Below the pieces are notes generated by a model. That model was not told the origin of the DNA. It ran no database searches and saw nothing but the letters and a program-made list of their open reading frames with translations. From Verrucomicrobiia bacterium (GTDB lineage Bacteria; Verrucomicrobiota; Verrucomicrobiia; JADLBR01; JAIBCM01), in contig JAIBCM010000002.1 of the NCBI GenBank assembly GCA_019694135.1, positions 396,143 through 460,142 of the forward strand: 64,000 bases of DNA. Direction: 5' to 3'. Below are positions 45,883 through 55,291 of this stretch, in pieces; within the stretch, counting starts at the first letter, position 1, and each line of letters opens with the position of its first letter. A program made the translations under genes and the position numbers.

Positions 45883-47198
45883 GGTAAAACTCCTTTTCCT
45901 TGAGATTGCTCCCAATTCGCCTCAGCAATAACAGCATCGCGACGACTCGTTAACGCTGTGCGTTGAAGGTTAATATAATCGTTTGTGATGGTTTCAAAAT
46001 CTTGGAACGAGATCAAACCGTTGCGATATTGTTTTTCTGCAATTTCTGCTCGCAGTGCTGCCGCTTGTAATCGTTCTTCATCAATTTTCACGTGTTCGAC
46101 AGCGTCGACTAATGTTTTGTAATCTTGGGCAAGCGAAAGTTCCGTTTCATTGTCGGAAGATCGCAATTCGGCTAAAGAACGCAAAAGATCGGCGCGAGCG
46201 GCTTTGACATTAAAATAGGTTTTACCCCAATCAAAAATATTTAAAGAAGCAGAAACGCCGACTGACCAACCATCGTATTCTGGGAATCGGTCGTTGCCTC
46301 GAGCGTTCAGAGCGCCCAAGCCATGAATTTGAGGGAACCAATCGCTGCGAGCAATGGTAATGCCAGCAGCAGCAGCTTGGGATTGGGCCTCTAATTGGTA
46401 ATGAGCTGGAGTGACTAAAGCAAGGGAGCGAAAATCATGGATGGGTGTTACGGGTCTAGTGGTTAGATAACCGCTAGCTTGAATCGGGCGAAATTGATCG
46501 CGACCCATAACTTGCGAGAGTTGGCGTTGAGAAACTTCATTGTTGCGCATGGCTTGTTGTAAATCGAATTGGGCCTGACTTAAGTTAGCTTTGCTCAACA
46601 GTAATGCTCCTTTATTTTCTTTTCCACTTTCGTAACGCAAATCAATCAGGCGATAATTGAGATCGCGCCGTTTTTTGATGTCTTGCGAAATGGTGATGAG
46701 TTCTTGAGCATAGAGTAATTGGGCAAAAGCGCTTTTTAATTCGTAGCTAACCACGGCTTTTTCTTGGCTGAGAGCTGCTAGAGAGGCGCGACTTTGAGCG
46801 CGTGCTTGATCGACGGTTCCTTTGGCGCGAAATCCGTCAAATAAAAGTTGTTGCAACTGTAAATTAGCCGAATAATCGGTGGTGTATTCTTTTAAAGCGA
46901 GGCTGGAGCTGAAGGGGGCAGAATCGCCGGCTGATCCGTTGTTATCCCGTGGTTGAAAGGAGTGGGTAAGATCGGCATTGGCACTTAGCTGCGGAAAAAA
47001 AGCGCTATAGCTCGCTTTGCGTGTCGCTTCAGAACTTTGTAGGGCTTGATAAGCAGATTCTAAATTAGGATTATTTCTCGCGGCTTCTTTAACACAGTTG
47101 AACCAAGTCAATGTTTCGATTTTTTCCATTTTCTCAGCAAGCAGAGCGCTTGGCATTACAAAAGTAAGCGCGATGAAAAAAAATCGAAATAAGGCCAT
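45879..47198 (-). CDS. TolC-family outer membrane efflux protein
   Basis: A 439-residue protein with a signal peptide (ending near LLAEK), and two OEP repeats: NPNLESAYQALQSSEATRKA early and IARSDWFPQIHGLGALNARG in the second half, with long alpha-helical stretches. It is first in the operon tolC-macA-macB, forming a complete tripartite exporter. Confidence 0.92.
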   Translation of the reverse strand: MALFRFFFIALTFVMPSALLAEKMEKIETLTWFNCVKEAARNNPNLESAYQALQSSEATRKASYSAFFPQLSANADLTHSFQPRDNNGSAGDSAPFSSSLALKEYTTDYSANLQLQQLLFDGFRAKGTVDQARAQSRASLAALSQEKAVVSYELKSAFAQLLYAQELITISQDIKKRRDLNYRLIDLRYESGKENKGALLLSKANLSQAQFDLQQAMRNNEVSQRQLSQVMGRDQFRPIQASGYLTTRPVTPIHDFRSLALVTPAHYQLEAQSQAAAAGITIARSDWFPQIHGLGALNARGNDRFPEYDGWSVGVSASLNIFDWGKTYFNVKAARADLLRSLAELRSSDNETELSLAQDYKTLVDAVEHVKIDEERLQAAALRAEIAEKQYRNGLISFQDFETITNDYINLQRTALTSRRDAVIAEANWEQSQGKGVLP

Positions 47199-47225
47199 GA
47201 TGTTTTGTAAAGATTAACGAAGTTT

Positions 47226-47265
47226 TTAACGAGCGTTAATTGGCTTTATTCAAAACAATTAACGC
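47226..47265. promoter_or_regulatory. Nested inverted repeats in the tolC/batA divergent gap
   Basis: TTAACG-AG-CGTTAA (47226-47239) overlaps a second perfect inverted repeat GCGTTAATTG/CAATTAACGC (47233-47242 and 47256-47265, 13-bp spacer). They sit 28 to 68 bases from the tolC start and 62 from the batA-like start, a good place for a repressor controlling the efflux operon. No regulator gene is adjacent. Confidence 0.5.
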
Positions 47266-47326
47266 ATTGATCGAAGCGATAAATTGTTTCAGAGTCTAAA
47301 TAAGAGGTGATAAAGTTTATTTTGGC

Positions 47327-48370
47327 ATGAATTGGCAATTGGAAAATCCAAGTTGGTTGTTGTTAGGGTTGGCATTGTGGTTGGTGGCGTATTTGCGAAG
47401 TCAACGTGGAACGTCAGCTTTAGTGGTGCCATTTGCAGCGCGATGGTATCGACCGAGTTTGGTTTCTTTTTCGCGTTGGCCAGAATTTTTGGCTTATGTG
47501 GGGTTGGGGTTGTTGGTGGTGGCTTTGGCGCGACCACAACATATTGTGGATCAGCGTGAGGTGCGAAGAGAGGGTTATGATTTAATGTTGGTGATTGATT
47601 TATCTAAGAGCATGTGGGCGGAAGATTTTCAACGGGGGGGAAGGCGGATCAATCGATTGGAGGCGATTCGTCCTGTGATTGAAGCTTTTATTCGACGGCG
47701 TCCGAATGATCGCATTGGTATGGTAGTTTTTTCAGGGCGCGCTTATACGTTGGCGCCTTTGACGTTTGATCATGATTGGTTGCAGAGGCAGACGGATCGA
47801 TTGCGAATTGGGATGGTGGAGGATGGAACGGCAATTGGCGATGGGTTGGGCGTGGCTTTATCGCGTTTGGAACAGAGTAAGCGTCAAGAGGGAGTAAAGC
47901 GGAAGGGAGCTTTTATTATTTTGTTAACGGATGGCGCGAATAATCGAGGGTCGCTCGCTCCAGAGCAAGCTGCGGATTTGGCGCAGCAACGGGGCATTCC
48001 GGTTTATGCAATTGGAGCGGGTCGCGATGGTATTATTCCGATGCCTTTTTTTGATGCGGATGGAAATTTATTGGGCTTAAGACCTTCGCAGTCGGATTTG
48101 GATGAGCCGACGCTTCGGATGATTGCTCAGGTGACGGGGGGAGATTATTTTCGAGCTTATGATGCAGACACTATTTCTGGGGCGTTTGAAGCGATTGATG
48201 TAGCTAAGAAAATTGAGTTTCAGGCTAAATCGTATCGACTGACGGAGGAGTTATTTATGTGGTTTGCGGTGCCTGGTTTGGCTTGTTTATTGGTAGCGTT
48301 TGGGTTGGTTTTGCGAGAGCAAGGTTTTTCGTGGCGTGTGACGCGTGAGAAGGAGGAGACGGTTTTATGA
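47327..48370 (+). CDS. batA: BatA-type VWA-domain membrane protein
   Basis: 347 residues: two helices at the N-terminus (7-22 and 56-68), a von Willebrand A domain with the metal site DLSKS (91-95) in LMLVIDLSKSMWAEDF, and a C-terminal helix (308-325). The typical Bat segment ARPQ precedes the domain. Bat proteins in aerotolerance or MoxR-type operons act in the periplasm; neither MoxR nor a DUF58 gene is visible here. Overlaps the next gene by 4 bases. Confidence 0.85.
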   Translation: MNWQLENPSWLLLGLALWLVAYLRSQRGTSALVVPFAARWYRPSLVSFSRWPEFLAYVGLGLLVVALARPQHIVDQREVRREGYDLMLVIDLSKSMWAEDFQRGGRRINRLEAIRPVIEAFIRRRPNDRIGMVVFSGRAYTLAPLTFDHDWLQRQTDRLRIGMVEDGTAIGDGLGVALSRLEQSKRQEGVKRKGAFIILLTDGANNRGSLAPEQAADLAQQRGIPVYAIGAGRDGIIPMPFFDADGNLLGLRPSQSDLDEPTLRMIAQVTGGDYFRAYDADTISGAFEAIDVAKKIEFQAKSYRLTEELFMWFAVPGLACLLVAFGLVLREQGFSWRVTREKEETVL

Positions 48371-50157
48371 GGTGGGAATCGCCGATTTGGTTGGTAGGTT
48401 TTGCTTTGGTGATTCTGGCCTTTATTTGGGATCGTTTGCGAGTTGCGCTCAATCAATCGGGCGAGAAATGGCCTCATATTAAGCGGTTGTGGGCAGGCAG
48501 AAACGGTTGGTTGGAACCGAAAAAGGGAAGCGCTTCGCGGTCTTCGCGGCGTTATTTTTTTTGGATCGGTTTGGGGTTGGTGATGGTGGCTTTGGCGCGT
48601 CCGCAATGGGGGAAGGTGGAGCAGGTTATGTTTGATCGATCGAGGGATGTGTTAATTGCTTTGGATTTATCACGAAGTATGTTGGCGGAGGATGTGAAGC
48701 CGTCACGTTTGGAACGGGCAAAAATTTTGTTGAGTAGTTTATTAGGAGATTTGAAAGGGGAGCGCGTGGGGCTTTTGGTTTTTTCGGGGACGGCTTTTTT
48801 GCAAAGTCCTTTGAGTTCGGATTATGAAGTGTTACAGGAATTTTTGCCGCAGTTAACACCAGCTCTTTTGCCACAAGGTGGAACGGATTATAATCGAATG
48901 TTAAATGTGGCGATGGAGGCTTTTTCAAACGAGGCGGGGGCGGATCGTTTTTTGATTATTTTGAGTGATGGTGAAAGTCGGGTGCCGTTGGAGAAAGATG
49001 AGCTGAAAACCTTGCGAGATAAAGGAGTGAAGGTGATTGGTTTGGGGGTGGGAACTCAGGCAGGAGGAGTGATTCCAGATGGGCAAGGTGGTTTGTTGAA
49101 GGATAAATCTGGGGCAGTGGTATTGTCGCGTTTGGGTGTGAAAACATTGAAGGAATTAGCGGAGGTAACCGGAGGAACTTATCGGGAGGCGAGTGGTTGG
49201 GTGGATATTGGCGCGGTAATTGAAGCGACAGTTAATGCTGGTAAAGTAGGTGTTGCACAGGAAAAAAGGCAGGAGCGGATGGCGGAACGTTTTCAAATTT
49301 TTTTGGCATTGGGAGTTTTGTTTGGATTATTAAGTTTGTGGCGAGAGTTTCCGGTGTGGCCGCGTTTGCGTGAGGTTTCTTCTTCGGGGGCTATGGGTTG
49401 GAAGCGATTTTTTTCGAAAGCGAGTGGGTTGAGTTTAGTTATGCTTTTTTTGGTTTTTTCGGGATTCGCCCAAGTAACGAATTTAGTGGAAGGCACAAAT
49501 TTGCCATCGGCTCCGCTAGCTAATTTGGTAAAGAATTTGTCTGAGAAAGAGGATTTGTTGGCTGAAGATTATCGAGCCTTAGCGGAGGAAACGATTGGTT
49601 ATGGAAAAAAGGTTTTGATGCAAGGAGGGGGGGAGCATTTGGAGGAGGTGGTAAGGGATGCTTTATTAGCAGTGGATCGAGGAGAAAAGGTGGATGTTAA
49701 GGGAGCGGATTGGCCTCGTTTGCGAAAGGAGTTGGAAGATTTGTTGAAACAACAGCAGCAACAGCAGAATCAAAAAAATCAGCAGGACCAACAGAATCAG
49801 CAAGATCAAAAGGACCAAAAGGATCAAAACAATTCGCAGCAAAATAACCAGTCGGATTCGGATAAATCTCAAAATCCGCAAAATTCTTCGCAGAAAGAAA
49901 ATCAATCCGACTCTGAAAAAAAGGAGGATTCTCAAAAGGAAAAAAAATCTCAATCCCAAAAGGGTAAAGAAGAAAAGGATCACAAACAAAAAGTCGGAGG
50001 TGAAAAAAAGAAGGAAATGCAACCCATGGATGCCCAGACAATGGAGGCAAAACAGAAGTTAGATCAAGTTCGTCAGAAGGATTCGCCGGCGCGTTTATTT
50101 CAATTAATGGAAGGCAAGGAAACGAATTCAGTTTTCAATCAAGAGGAAGAGTGGTAA
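48367..50157 (+). CDS. batB: BatB-type VWA protein with long Gln/Asn/Lys-rich tail
   Basis: 596 residues: N-terminal helices, VWA domain with DLSRS (100-104) in VLIALDLSRSMLAEDV, helices near 310 and 360, then a helical region and from about residue 458 to 565 a run dominated by Q, N, D, K, S and E (e.g. QQQQQQNQKNQQDQQNQQDQ). The tail resembles the low-complexity part of BatC proteins, so this may be a BatB-BatC fusion with degenerate TPR. It is coupled to batA and followed 10 bases on by a propeller protein gene. Confidence 0.85.
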   Translation: MRWESPIWLVGFALVILAFIWDRLRVALNQSGEKWPHIKRLWAGRNGWLEPKKGSASRSSRRYFFWIGLGLVMVALARPQWGKVEQVMFDRSRDVLIALDLSRSMLAEDVKPSRLERAKILLSSLLGDLKGERVGLLVFSGTAFLQSPLSSDYEVLQEFLPQLTPALLPQGGTDYNRMLNVAMEAFSNEAGADRFLIILSDGESRVPLEKDELKTLRDKGVKVIGLGVGTQAGGVIPDGQGGLLKDKSGAVVLSRLGVKTLKELAEVTGGTYREASGWVDIGAVIEATVNAGKVGVAQEKRQERMAERFQIFLALGVLFGLLSLWREFPVWPRLREVSSSGAMGWKRFFSKASGLSLVMLFLVFSGFAQVTNLVEGTNLPSAPLANLVKNLSEKEDLLAEDYRALAEETIGYGKKVLMQGGGEHLEEVVRDALLAVDRGEKVDVKGADWPRLRKELEDLLKQQQQQQNQKNQQDQQNQQDQKDQKDQNNSQQNNQSDSDKSQNPQNSSQKENQSDSEKKEDSQKEKKSQSQKGKEEKDHKQKVGGEKKKEMQPMDAQTMEAKQKLDQVRQKDSPARLFQLMEGKETNSVFNQEEEW

Positions 50158-50167
50158 AAGCTTTAAC

Positions 50168-52714
50168 ATGAGGATGGTTAGAGTATTAGGATGGTTCTTT
50201 ATTTATGTTTTGACAGTAAAGGGGTGGGGGTCCACTAAGCTTAATTCCCCAATGATGGTGGGAGGAAGAACTTATGTTGCTAATTTTGTAGGAGGGAACT
50301 CCGAAGATGTAGTGTTTGTGGCTCGGTTAGCGGGAAATCAACCTAGCGAATTATTTCGTGTGAATTATGAACAGGGTGGGAATGTTGTTAATTTAAGTGG
50401 CATTCTTCCACCACAAGCGAGTGTTAGTGATTTTTCTTTTTCGCCGGACAAAAAATGGATTATTTTTGATTTACTTTATTTGGATGATTGGCATTGGGAG
50501 TTATTTAGTGTGCCAGTGGCAGGGGGGCCGGTGGTTAAATTGAATGGGGCGTTGGTTAATGGGGGGAGCGTTCATGCTTGGTGGGTAAGTCCGGACAGTA
50601 AACGGGTAGTTTATACTGCAGATCAGCAAATTAATGATTTAGTAGAAATTTTTAGTTCTCGCATTGAGGGTGGTGATAATTTTCGGGTAAATCCTGATAT
50701 ACCGCTATGGGCGATTGCTTTTGATCCTATTATTACTTCTGATAGTCAATCTGTGGTTTATTGTTCAGATTTTGAAAAAGACAACGTTGCGCAGATTTAT
50801 AAATCGCCAATTCAAGGAGGAGGAAGTTGGATAAGGTTAAATGGCGATTTGGTTCCAGGTGGTAATGTGAATTTCAATTTTTTGTTAAGTCCTGAAGGTT
50901 ATGTGGTGTATCGTGCTGACCAGGATGTGGATGGTATGGAGGAGTTATATAGCACGAAGTTAGACGGTACGGATAACATTAAACTCAATGCGCCTTTTAA
51001 TTCTAAAGGGAAAATTTTTAATATGGCTTTGAATCCCCAGGGGAATCGAGTGGTTTATTGGGGAGATGTTGAAGAGTATGGAAAGAGTGAAGTTTTTTCC
51101 GTTCCTGTAGGTGGAGGCGCGGTAAGTAAAGTCAGCGGTCCTTTGGTTGATAAAGGAAGTGTTTTTTTGCCTACTGTTACCCCAGATGGTCAATATGTAG
51201 TTTACACAGCGGATCAGAGTATTGATAATACAATAGAGTTATATCGCTCGCGTGTATCAGGTGGTGAAAATGCGAAATTGAATCCTTTTTTTGGATTGGG
51301 AAATAATATTGTTTTTGATTATGTGACAACTTCTAATCAGGTTCTTTATCGTGTTTGGAATCAAAATCGATTTGAGTCATTTAGCTCTTCACTGGTTAAC
51401 GGGACAACAAAAAAAATCAATGCGCCTTTGACTCCGGGAGGTAGTGTGGAATGGGTAGGAATTAGTCCTGACGAAAAGAAAACGGTTTATATTGCTGATC
51501 AAGAGCAGGATGGGCGTAATGAATTGTATTGTCGCAAGGAATCGGGCGAAGTGGTTAAACTCAATGATCCTCTCGTGCCTGGGGGTCAGTTTAACGAATT
51601 TCTTCCTCTTGTTGGGATTAACGATGCGAGTACGCATCTCATTTATGCTGTGGATCAAGATGTGGATGAGGTTAAGGAGTTGTATGTGATTCCTTTGGTG
51701 CCTCCGTTGATTACGAGTCCGACCAATATTTCTCTTCAAGTGGGTGAGGTATTGCATTATCAGATTACGGCGAAGTATGGTCCTATTTTGGATTATGACG
51801 CAGAATTGTTGCCGGCAGGTGCGATGGTGCAAAGTAATCAGGTGACGTGGGCACCAACCCAGGCTGGTGCTTTTTCTTTTCAAGCTAGGGCAAGGAATGA
51901 TGCAGGATGGGGAACAACCAATGTTACGGTGAATGTGGAGCCTGAGCCGGTGGTTACGCCACCCTCTCCGCCTTTGCCCCCTGAGCCTCCTATCGAAACT
52001 AATAAGGTAACGGACTGTTCTTTAAAGGCGCCTTTTGATGTTTTATTTCAGAAAAGGAAGAGGGTGAATGGGATGCGCTTAATTTCAGAAGGAGCAAGGG
52101 TTCAAACGATTACGCGCTTAGGGAAGAAAGAGCGATTGCGAGGGGCGGGTTGGTTGAATCCGGGGCAGTACGGGTTGATTGTTCAGAGTAATATTTGGGT
52201 TAAAGCAATTTTAATGAGTAGTAATGGAAGTGAAATAGGGCGCCAGGAATTAACTCAATTGCCGCAAAGGAGATTTAAGATAAGGGCTACAGGCGATGTG
52301 AATCAGGATGGATGGTTGGATTTTGCAGTGAGCCGAAATAAGGAAATGGGTTTATTGTTGTCTCCTAACTATTCTTTGACTTCGTTGCAAAAAATGAATG
52401 GATCGTTAAGGGCTCGTCACCTCGTTGGGCTTTTGGGAGCGACATCGGAAACGAAATCAGAGCCAGTTTTTATTTTTAATAAAAAGAAAAAAATGTGGAG
52501 GCAGGATCAGCCTAGGCAAGCACCAGTTCCCTTTTTTGAATTGCCCAAACATTATCGTGCCCGGGCCTTTCTGTGGGACGTTTGCAATAGTGATACCAGT
52601 CGTTTGGTAATCACACGGCGGAAGAGGTTGGAGATTGTTCCTTTGCAGATTCAGAGGGTAGAAAAGCCTTATATTAGCTATCGGGGTTTGGGTAAAATAG
52701 TAGGGCCTAAGTAG
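50168..52714 (+). CDS. Large secreted TolB-like beta-propeller protein with Ig-like and FG-GAP-like parts
   Basis: 848 residues with an N-terminal signal. About ten repeats of the form VVYTADQxxDxxxELYSxxxxGGxxxKLN build one or two propellers, e.g. RVVYTADQQINDLVEIFSSR and VYTADQSIDNTIELYRSRVS. Residues about 515-600 form a cadherin/Ig-like module (ITSPTNISLQVGEVLHYQIT), then a Pro-rich hinge (PPSPPLPPEPP) and a C-terminal domain with ATGDVNQDGWLDFAVS, an FG-GAP-like calcium loop. It ends GLGKIVGPK, as its paralog ends TKIIGPK. Likely cell-surface or secreted; ligand unknown. Confidence 0.75.
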   Translation: MRMVRVLGWFFIYVLTVKGWGSTKLNSPMMVGGRTYVANFVGGNSEDVVFVARLAGNQPSELFRVNYEQGGNVVNLSGILPPQASVSDFSFSPDKKWIIFDLLYLDDWHWELFSVPVAGGPVVKLNGALVNGGSVHAWWVSPDSKRVVYTADQQINDLVEIFSSRIEGGDNFRVNPDIPLWAIAFDPIITSDSQSVVYCSDFEKDNVAQIYKSPIQGGGSWIRLNGDLVPGGNVNFNFLLSPEGYVVYRADQDVDGMEELYSTKLDGTDNIKLNAPFNSKGKIFNMALNPQGNRVVYWGDVEEYGKSEVFSVPVGGGAVSKVSGPLVDKGSVFLPTVTPDGQYVVYTADQSIDNTIELYRSRVSGGENAKLNPFFGLGNNIVFDYVTTSNQVLYRVWNQNRFESFSSSLVNGTTKKINAPLTPGGSVEWVGISPDEKKTVYIADQEQDGRNELYCRKESGEVVKLNDPLVPGGQFNEFLPLVGINDASTHLIYAVDQDVDEVKELYVIPLVPPLITSPTNISLQVGEVLHYQITAKYGPILDYDAELLPAGAMVQSNQVTWAPTQAGAFSFQARARNDAGWGTTNVTVNVEPEPVVTPPSPPLPPEPPIETNKVTDCSLKAPFDVLFQKRKRVNGMRLISEGARVQTITRLGKKERLRGAGWLNPGQYGLIVQSNIWVKAILMSSNGSEIGRQELTQLPQRRFKIRATGDVNQDGWLDFAVSRNKEMGLLLSPNYSLTSLQKMNGSLRARHLVGLLGATSETKSEPVFIFNKKKKMWRQDQPRQAPVPFFELPKHYRARAFLWDVCNSDTSRLVITRRKRLEIVPLQIQRVEKPYISYRGLGKIVGPK

Positions 52715-52765
52715 GGTTTAGAAAAAGCATTTGGCATTGAGCAAAATTTTTCTTATAGTAATAGG

Positions 52766-54916
52766 ATGAAACATCATATGGTTAGAGGAGGAGCTTTATT
52801 GTTGTTAAGCGCAATTTCTGCTTTGGGAGCAGCTCGTAAGATTAATGGGCCGTTTAATGCGGAGAATGTAGCGCCGCAAGTTTACGATTTTCAGGTTTCA
52901 CCCAATCCTAATAATCCGAAAGTAGTTTATCTGGCTAATTTGGAAGATTTCAATATATGGGGACTTTATCGCGTTGCGCCAGGAGGTGGGCCCTCTCTTA
53001 AAATTTCCGACAGTTTAGTGCTGGGTGGACAATTTTTAAAATTTAAGATGAGTTCGGATGGGATATGGACCGTTTTTATAGCAGAGCATGATAAAGCGTC
53101 GACTCCAGAAATTTTTAGTGTTTTAACAGATGGCGGGGTTGTTACCAAACTGAATAGCCCTAATTTAGATTTTGGGCAAAAAGTAAAAGATTTTCGTATT
53201 ACCTCTGACAATAGCAAAGTGGTTTATTTGGCGGATTCCTTGACTTTGGGTGTTTTCAATCTTGAGGTTATCCCTATTAGTGGAGGCGTTCAACCTATTC
53301 CTATTACTGCTAATATTACGCCTAACGTAGAGATTAAAACTAATTTCCTTGTGAGCGCTGTAAACAATCAGGTGGTATATGTTGCCGATCAGCAGGTAGA
53401 TAATAAGTATGAACTATTTTCTGCAGCGATTGACGGCGGCGGTAGTTTTAAGTTGAATGATGCTTTAACATCAGGAAATGTTGGCGCGTTTGATTTGACG
53501 CCAGATGGAAGTAATGTGGTTTATTTTGCTTTTGAGAATGGAGATGCTTTTAAAGGAGTTTATCAGGCTTCCATTTTTTCCTCCATGACTTCAGTGCAAC
53601 TGACGCCTATTAATGGAGGTGGGGTTGAGTTTAATTTGAAAGCGAGCCCAGACAATACTTACGCAGTTTATGATGTCATTGAGGGTGGCAATTACCAAAT
53701 CAAAACAGTTCCACTAGCGGTAGGAGCTTCCTCTCAATTAGTCCCTTTAGGGCCGGAAGATATTTTTAGCATCGATTATGGAACCAGTATTAAAGGAGAT
53801 TATGTTCTTTATACCGATGTCGATAACTTAGGGAGAACAGAGCTTTATTCCATTTCAGCAGGAGGGGGAACGGCTGCAAAATTGAGTAACGTTACAGGAA
53901 CAGGCCTTGGTTTAAATAATAATCCTCCTTTTGACGATTTCTTTTCCAGCGCGGATAATGAATGGGTTATTTATCGTTCTGCTCAAGAAGCTTCAGGGCG
54001 CTATGAAGTATTTCGTGTGCCGCTCAAGGGAGGAGTAACGAGCAAAAAATTGAATGATCCTATCTTGGGTAATGGAACCGTATCAAAATTTCAAGTAAGC
54101 CCTACCAGTCGCGTGGGCAATCAAATTGTTTATTTAGCAGCACCTAATAGCGATACTGTCACAGAGCTTTATTCCGTGGGATTTGATTATCTGTCCGATT
54201 TTGATGCAGATTCTCAAAATGATATTTTATTGCGCCAAGGAAAATTCCTGAAGTTTTTTAGTCGTGATAGTAAAGGACAATTTAATATAAAAGATTTTGG
54301 TCCTCTTGTTACTCTTTCACCTGGAGAAAAAGTGGGATGGGTTAATGATGTGGATGGAGATAATCGGCCTGATTTTTCCCTTAAAAAAGGTGGAGGGACT
54401 TTATTTTATAAAGTGGCAACAGATCTTCAAATTGAAAGGAATGATACTCTCATTCTGCCTGCTTTTCCGAAAAGATTTCGTATTAGGGCAACGGGTCGAG
54501 TCGATGCCAAGCCGGTTTATATTGCAACTAAAGGTAAACAAATGAATGTGGCAGTTGGTTTAACTAATGTAACTCGCATTAATGAAGCGGGTTTTAAACC
54601 TGTGGGCATGGGTGAAATTGAAACCGTCCCTAATGTGGTTCTTTACAATGCCAGGACACGGAACCTTCTTGGCGTGCCCATTTTAGGAGTGCAATCCAAT
54701 AACATGAGTTTTGGCGAGCCTGTTTCCCTGGGAAATTTACCTAAAAAATTTAAAAAGCCCTCTGGATCCGGTCAATTTTTTGGCATAGGAACCTCTGCTG
54801 TCATTAGTCGTCAAAAGAAAAATGTTTATCTTTTCCCTTTGCCTATCGCTGCTGACAATGCTGGTGTACTCGTTGGCGCTTTGCCTAAGAGGACAAAAAT
54901 TATTGGACCTAAATAA
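52766..54916 (+). CDS. Paralogous secreted TolB-like beta-propeller protein
   Basis: 716 residues with a signal peptide (ALLLLSAISALGAARKINGP). It carries the same repeat family, e.g. QVVYVADQQVDNKYELFSAA and WVIYRSAQEASGRYEVFRVP, then an FG-GAP-like pair SDFDADSQNDILLRQGKFLK and VNDVDGDNRPDFSLKKG, RFRIRATGRVD, and the IIGPK end. It lacks the Ig-like insert of the preceding paralog. The 51-base gap suggests the two are co-expressed after a gene duplication. Confidence 0.75.
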   Translation: MKHHMVRGGALLLLSAISALGAARKINGPFNAENVAPQVYDFQVSPNPNNPKVVYLANLEDFNIWGLYRVAPGGGPSLKISDSLVLGGQFLKFKMSSDGIWTVFIAEHDKASTPEIFSVLTDGGVVTKLNSPNLDFGQKVKDFRITSDNSKVVYLADSLTLGVFNLEVIPISGGVQPIPITANITPNVEIKTNFLVSAVNNQVVYVADQQVDNKYELFSAAIDGGGSFKLNDALTSGNVGAFDLTPDGSNVVYFAFENGDAFKGVYQASIFSSMTSVQLTPINGGGVEFNLKASPDNTYAVYDVIEGGNYQIKTVPLAVGASSQLVPLGPEDIFSIDYGTSIKGDYVLYTDVDNLGRTELYSISAGGGTAAKLSNVTGTGLGLNNNPPFDDFFSSADNEWVIYRSAQEASGRYEVFRVPLKGGVTSKKLNDPILGNGTVSKFQVSPTSRVGNQIVYLAAPNSDTVTELYSVGFDYLSDFDADSQNDILLRQGKFLKFFSRDSKGQFNIKDFGPLVTLSPGEKVGWVNDVDGDNRPDFSLKKGGGTLFYKVATDLQIERNDTLILPAFPKRFRIRATGRVDAKPVYIATKGKQMNVAVGLTNVTRINEAGFKPVGMGEIETVPNVVLYNARTRNLLGVPILGVQSNNMSFGEPVSLGNLPKKFKKPSGSGQFFGIGTSAVISRQKKNVYLFPLPIAADNAGVLVGALPKRTKIIGPK

Positions 54917-54976
54917 TTTCTTCACGCTTGCAAATAATCGTGCGATTCACACTTGTCGAAAGGGTCATCAATCCCT

Positions 54977-55291
54977 ATGGAAGACAGTAGTGTTATGGCT
55001 TTATCTTCTGACAAATTTGATATTAATTATGTAGCTGGGCTAGCTCGTATTGCATTGACACTTGAAGAGAGTGAAAAATTTCAGAGTCAGCTCGACACGA
55101 TTTTGGAAAACGTAAAGCAGCTTCAAAATTTGGCTCTAGACCAGATCGAGCCTACTGCGCATTCTTTTCCCGTTTACAATATTTGGCGTGCTGATGAAGA
55201 AAAAAAATCTTTGCCTGTGGAAGTGGCTTTAAAAAATGCGCCAAATCATACTAATGATCTTATTTTAATGCCCAAGATTGTGGATGCATGA
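54977..55291 (+). CDS. gatC: Aspartyl/glutamyl-tRNA amidotransferase subunit C
   Basis: 104 residues from the ATG at 54977; an ATG at 54995 (MALSSDKFDIN) is equally plausible and a TTG at 54953 less so. FDINYVAGLARIALTLEESE and TLEEN-type helix followed by IEPTAHSFPVYNIWRADE match GatC, which wraps around GatA and stabilises the complex. Overlaps gatA by 4 bases. Confidence 0.9.
   Translation: MEDSSVMALSSDKFDINYVAGLARIALTLEESEKFQSQLDTILENVKQLQNLALDQIEPTAHSFPVYNIWRADEEKKSLPVEVALKNAPNHTNDLILMPKIVDA

Noticed and set aside
49666-50050. Minus-strand ORFs of 117-118 codons rich in Leu/Phe/Ile
   Set aside because: Complement of the Gln/Asn/Lys-rich tail of the BatB-like gene; composition artefact.
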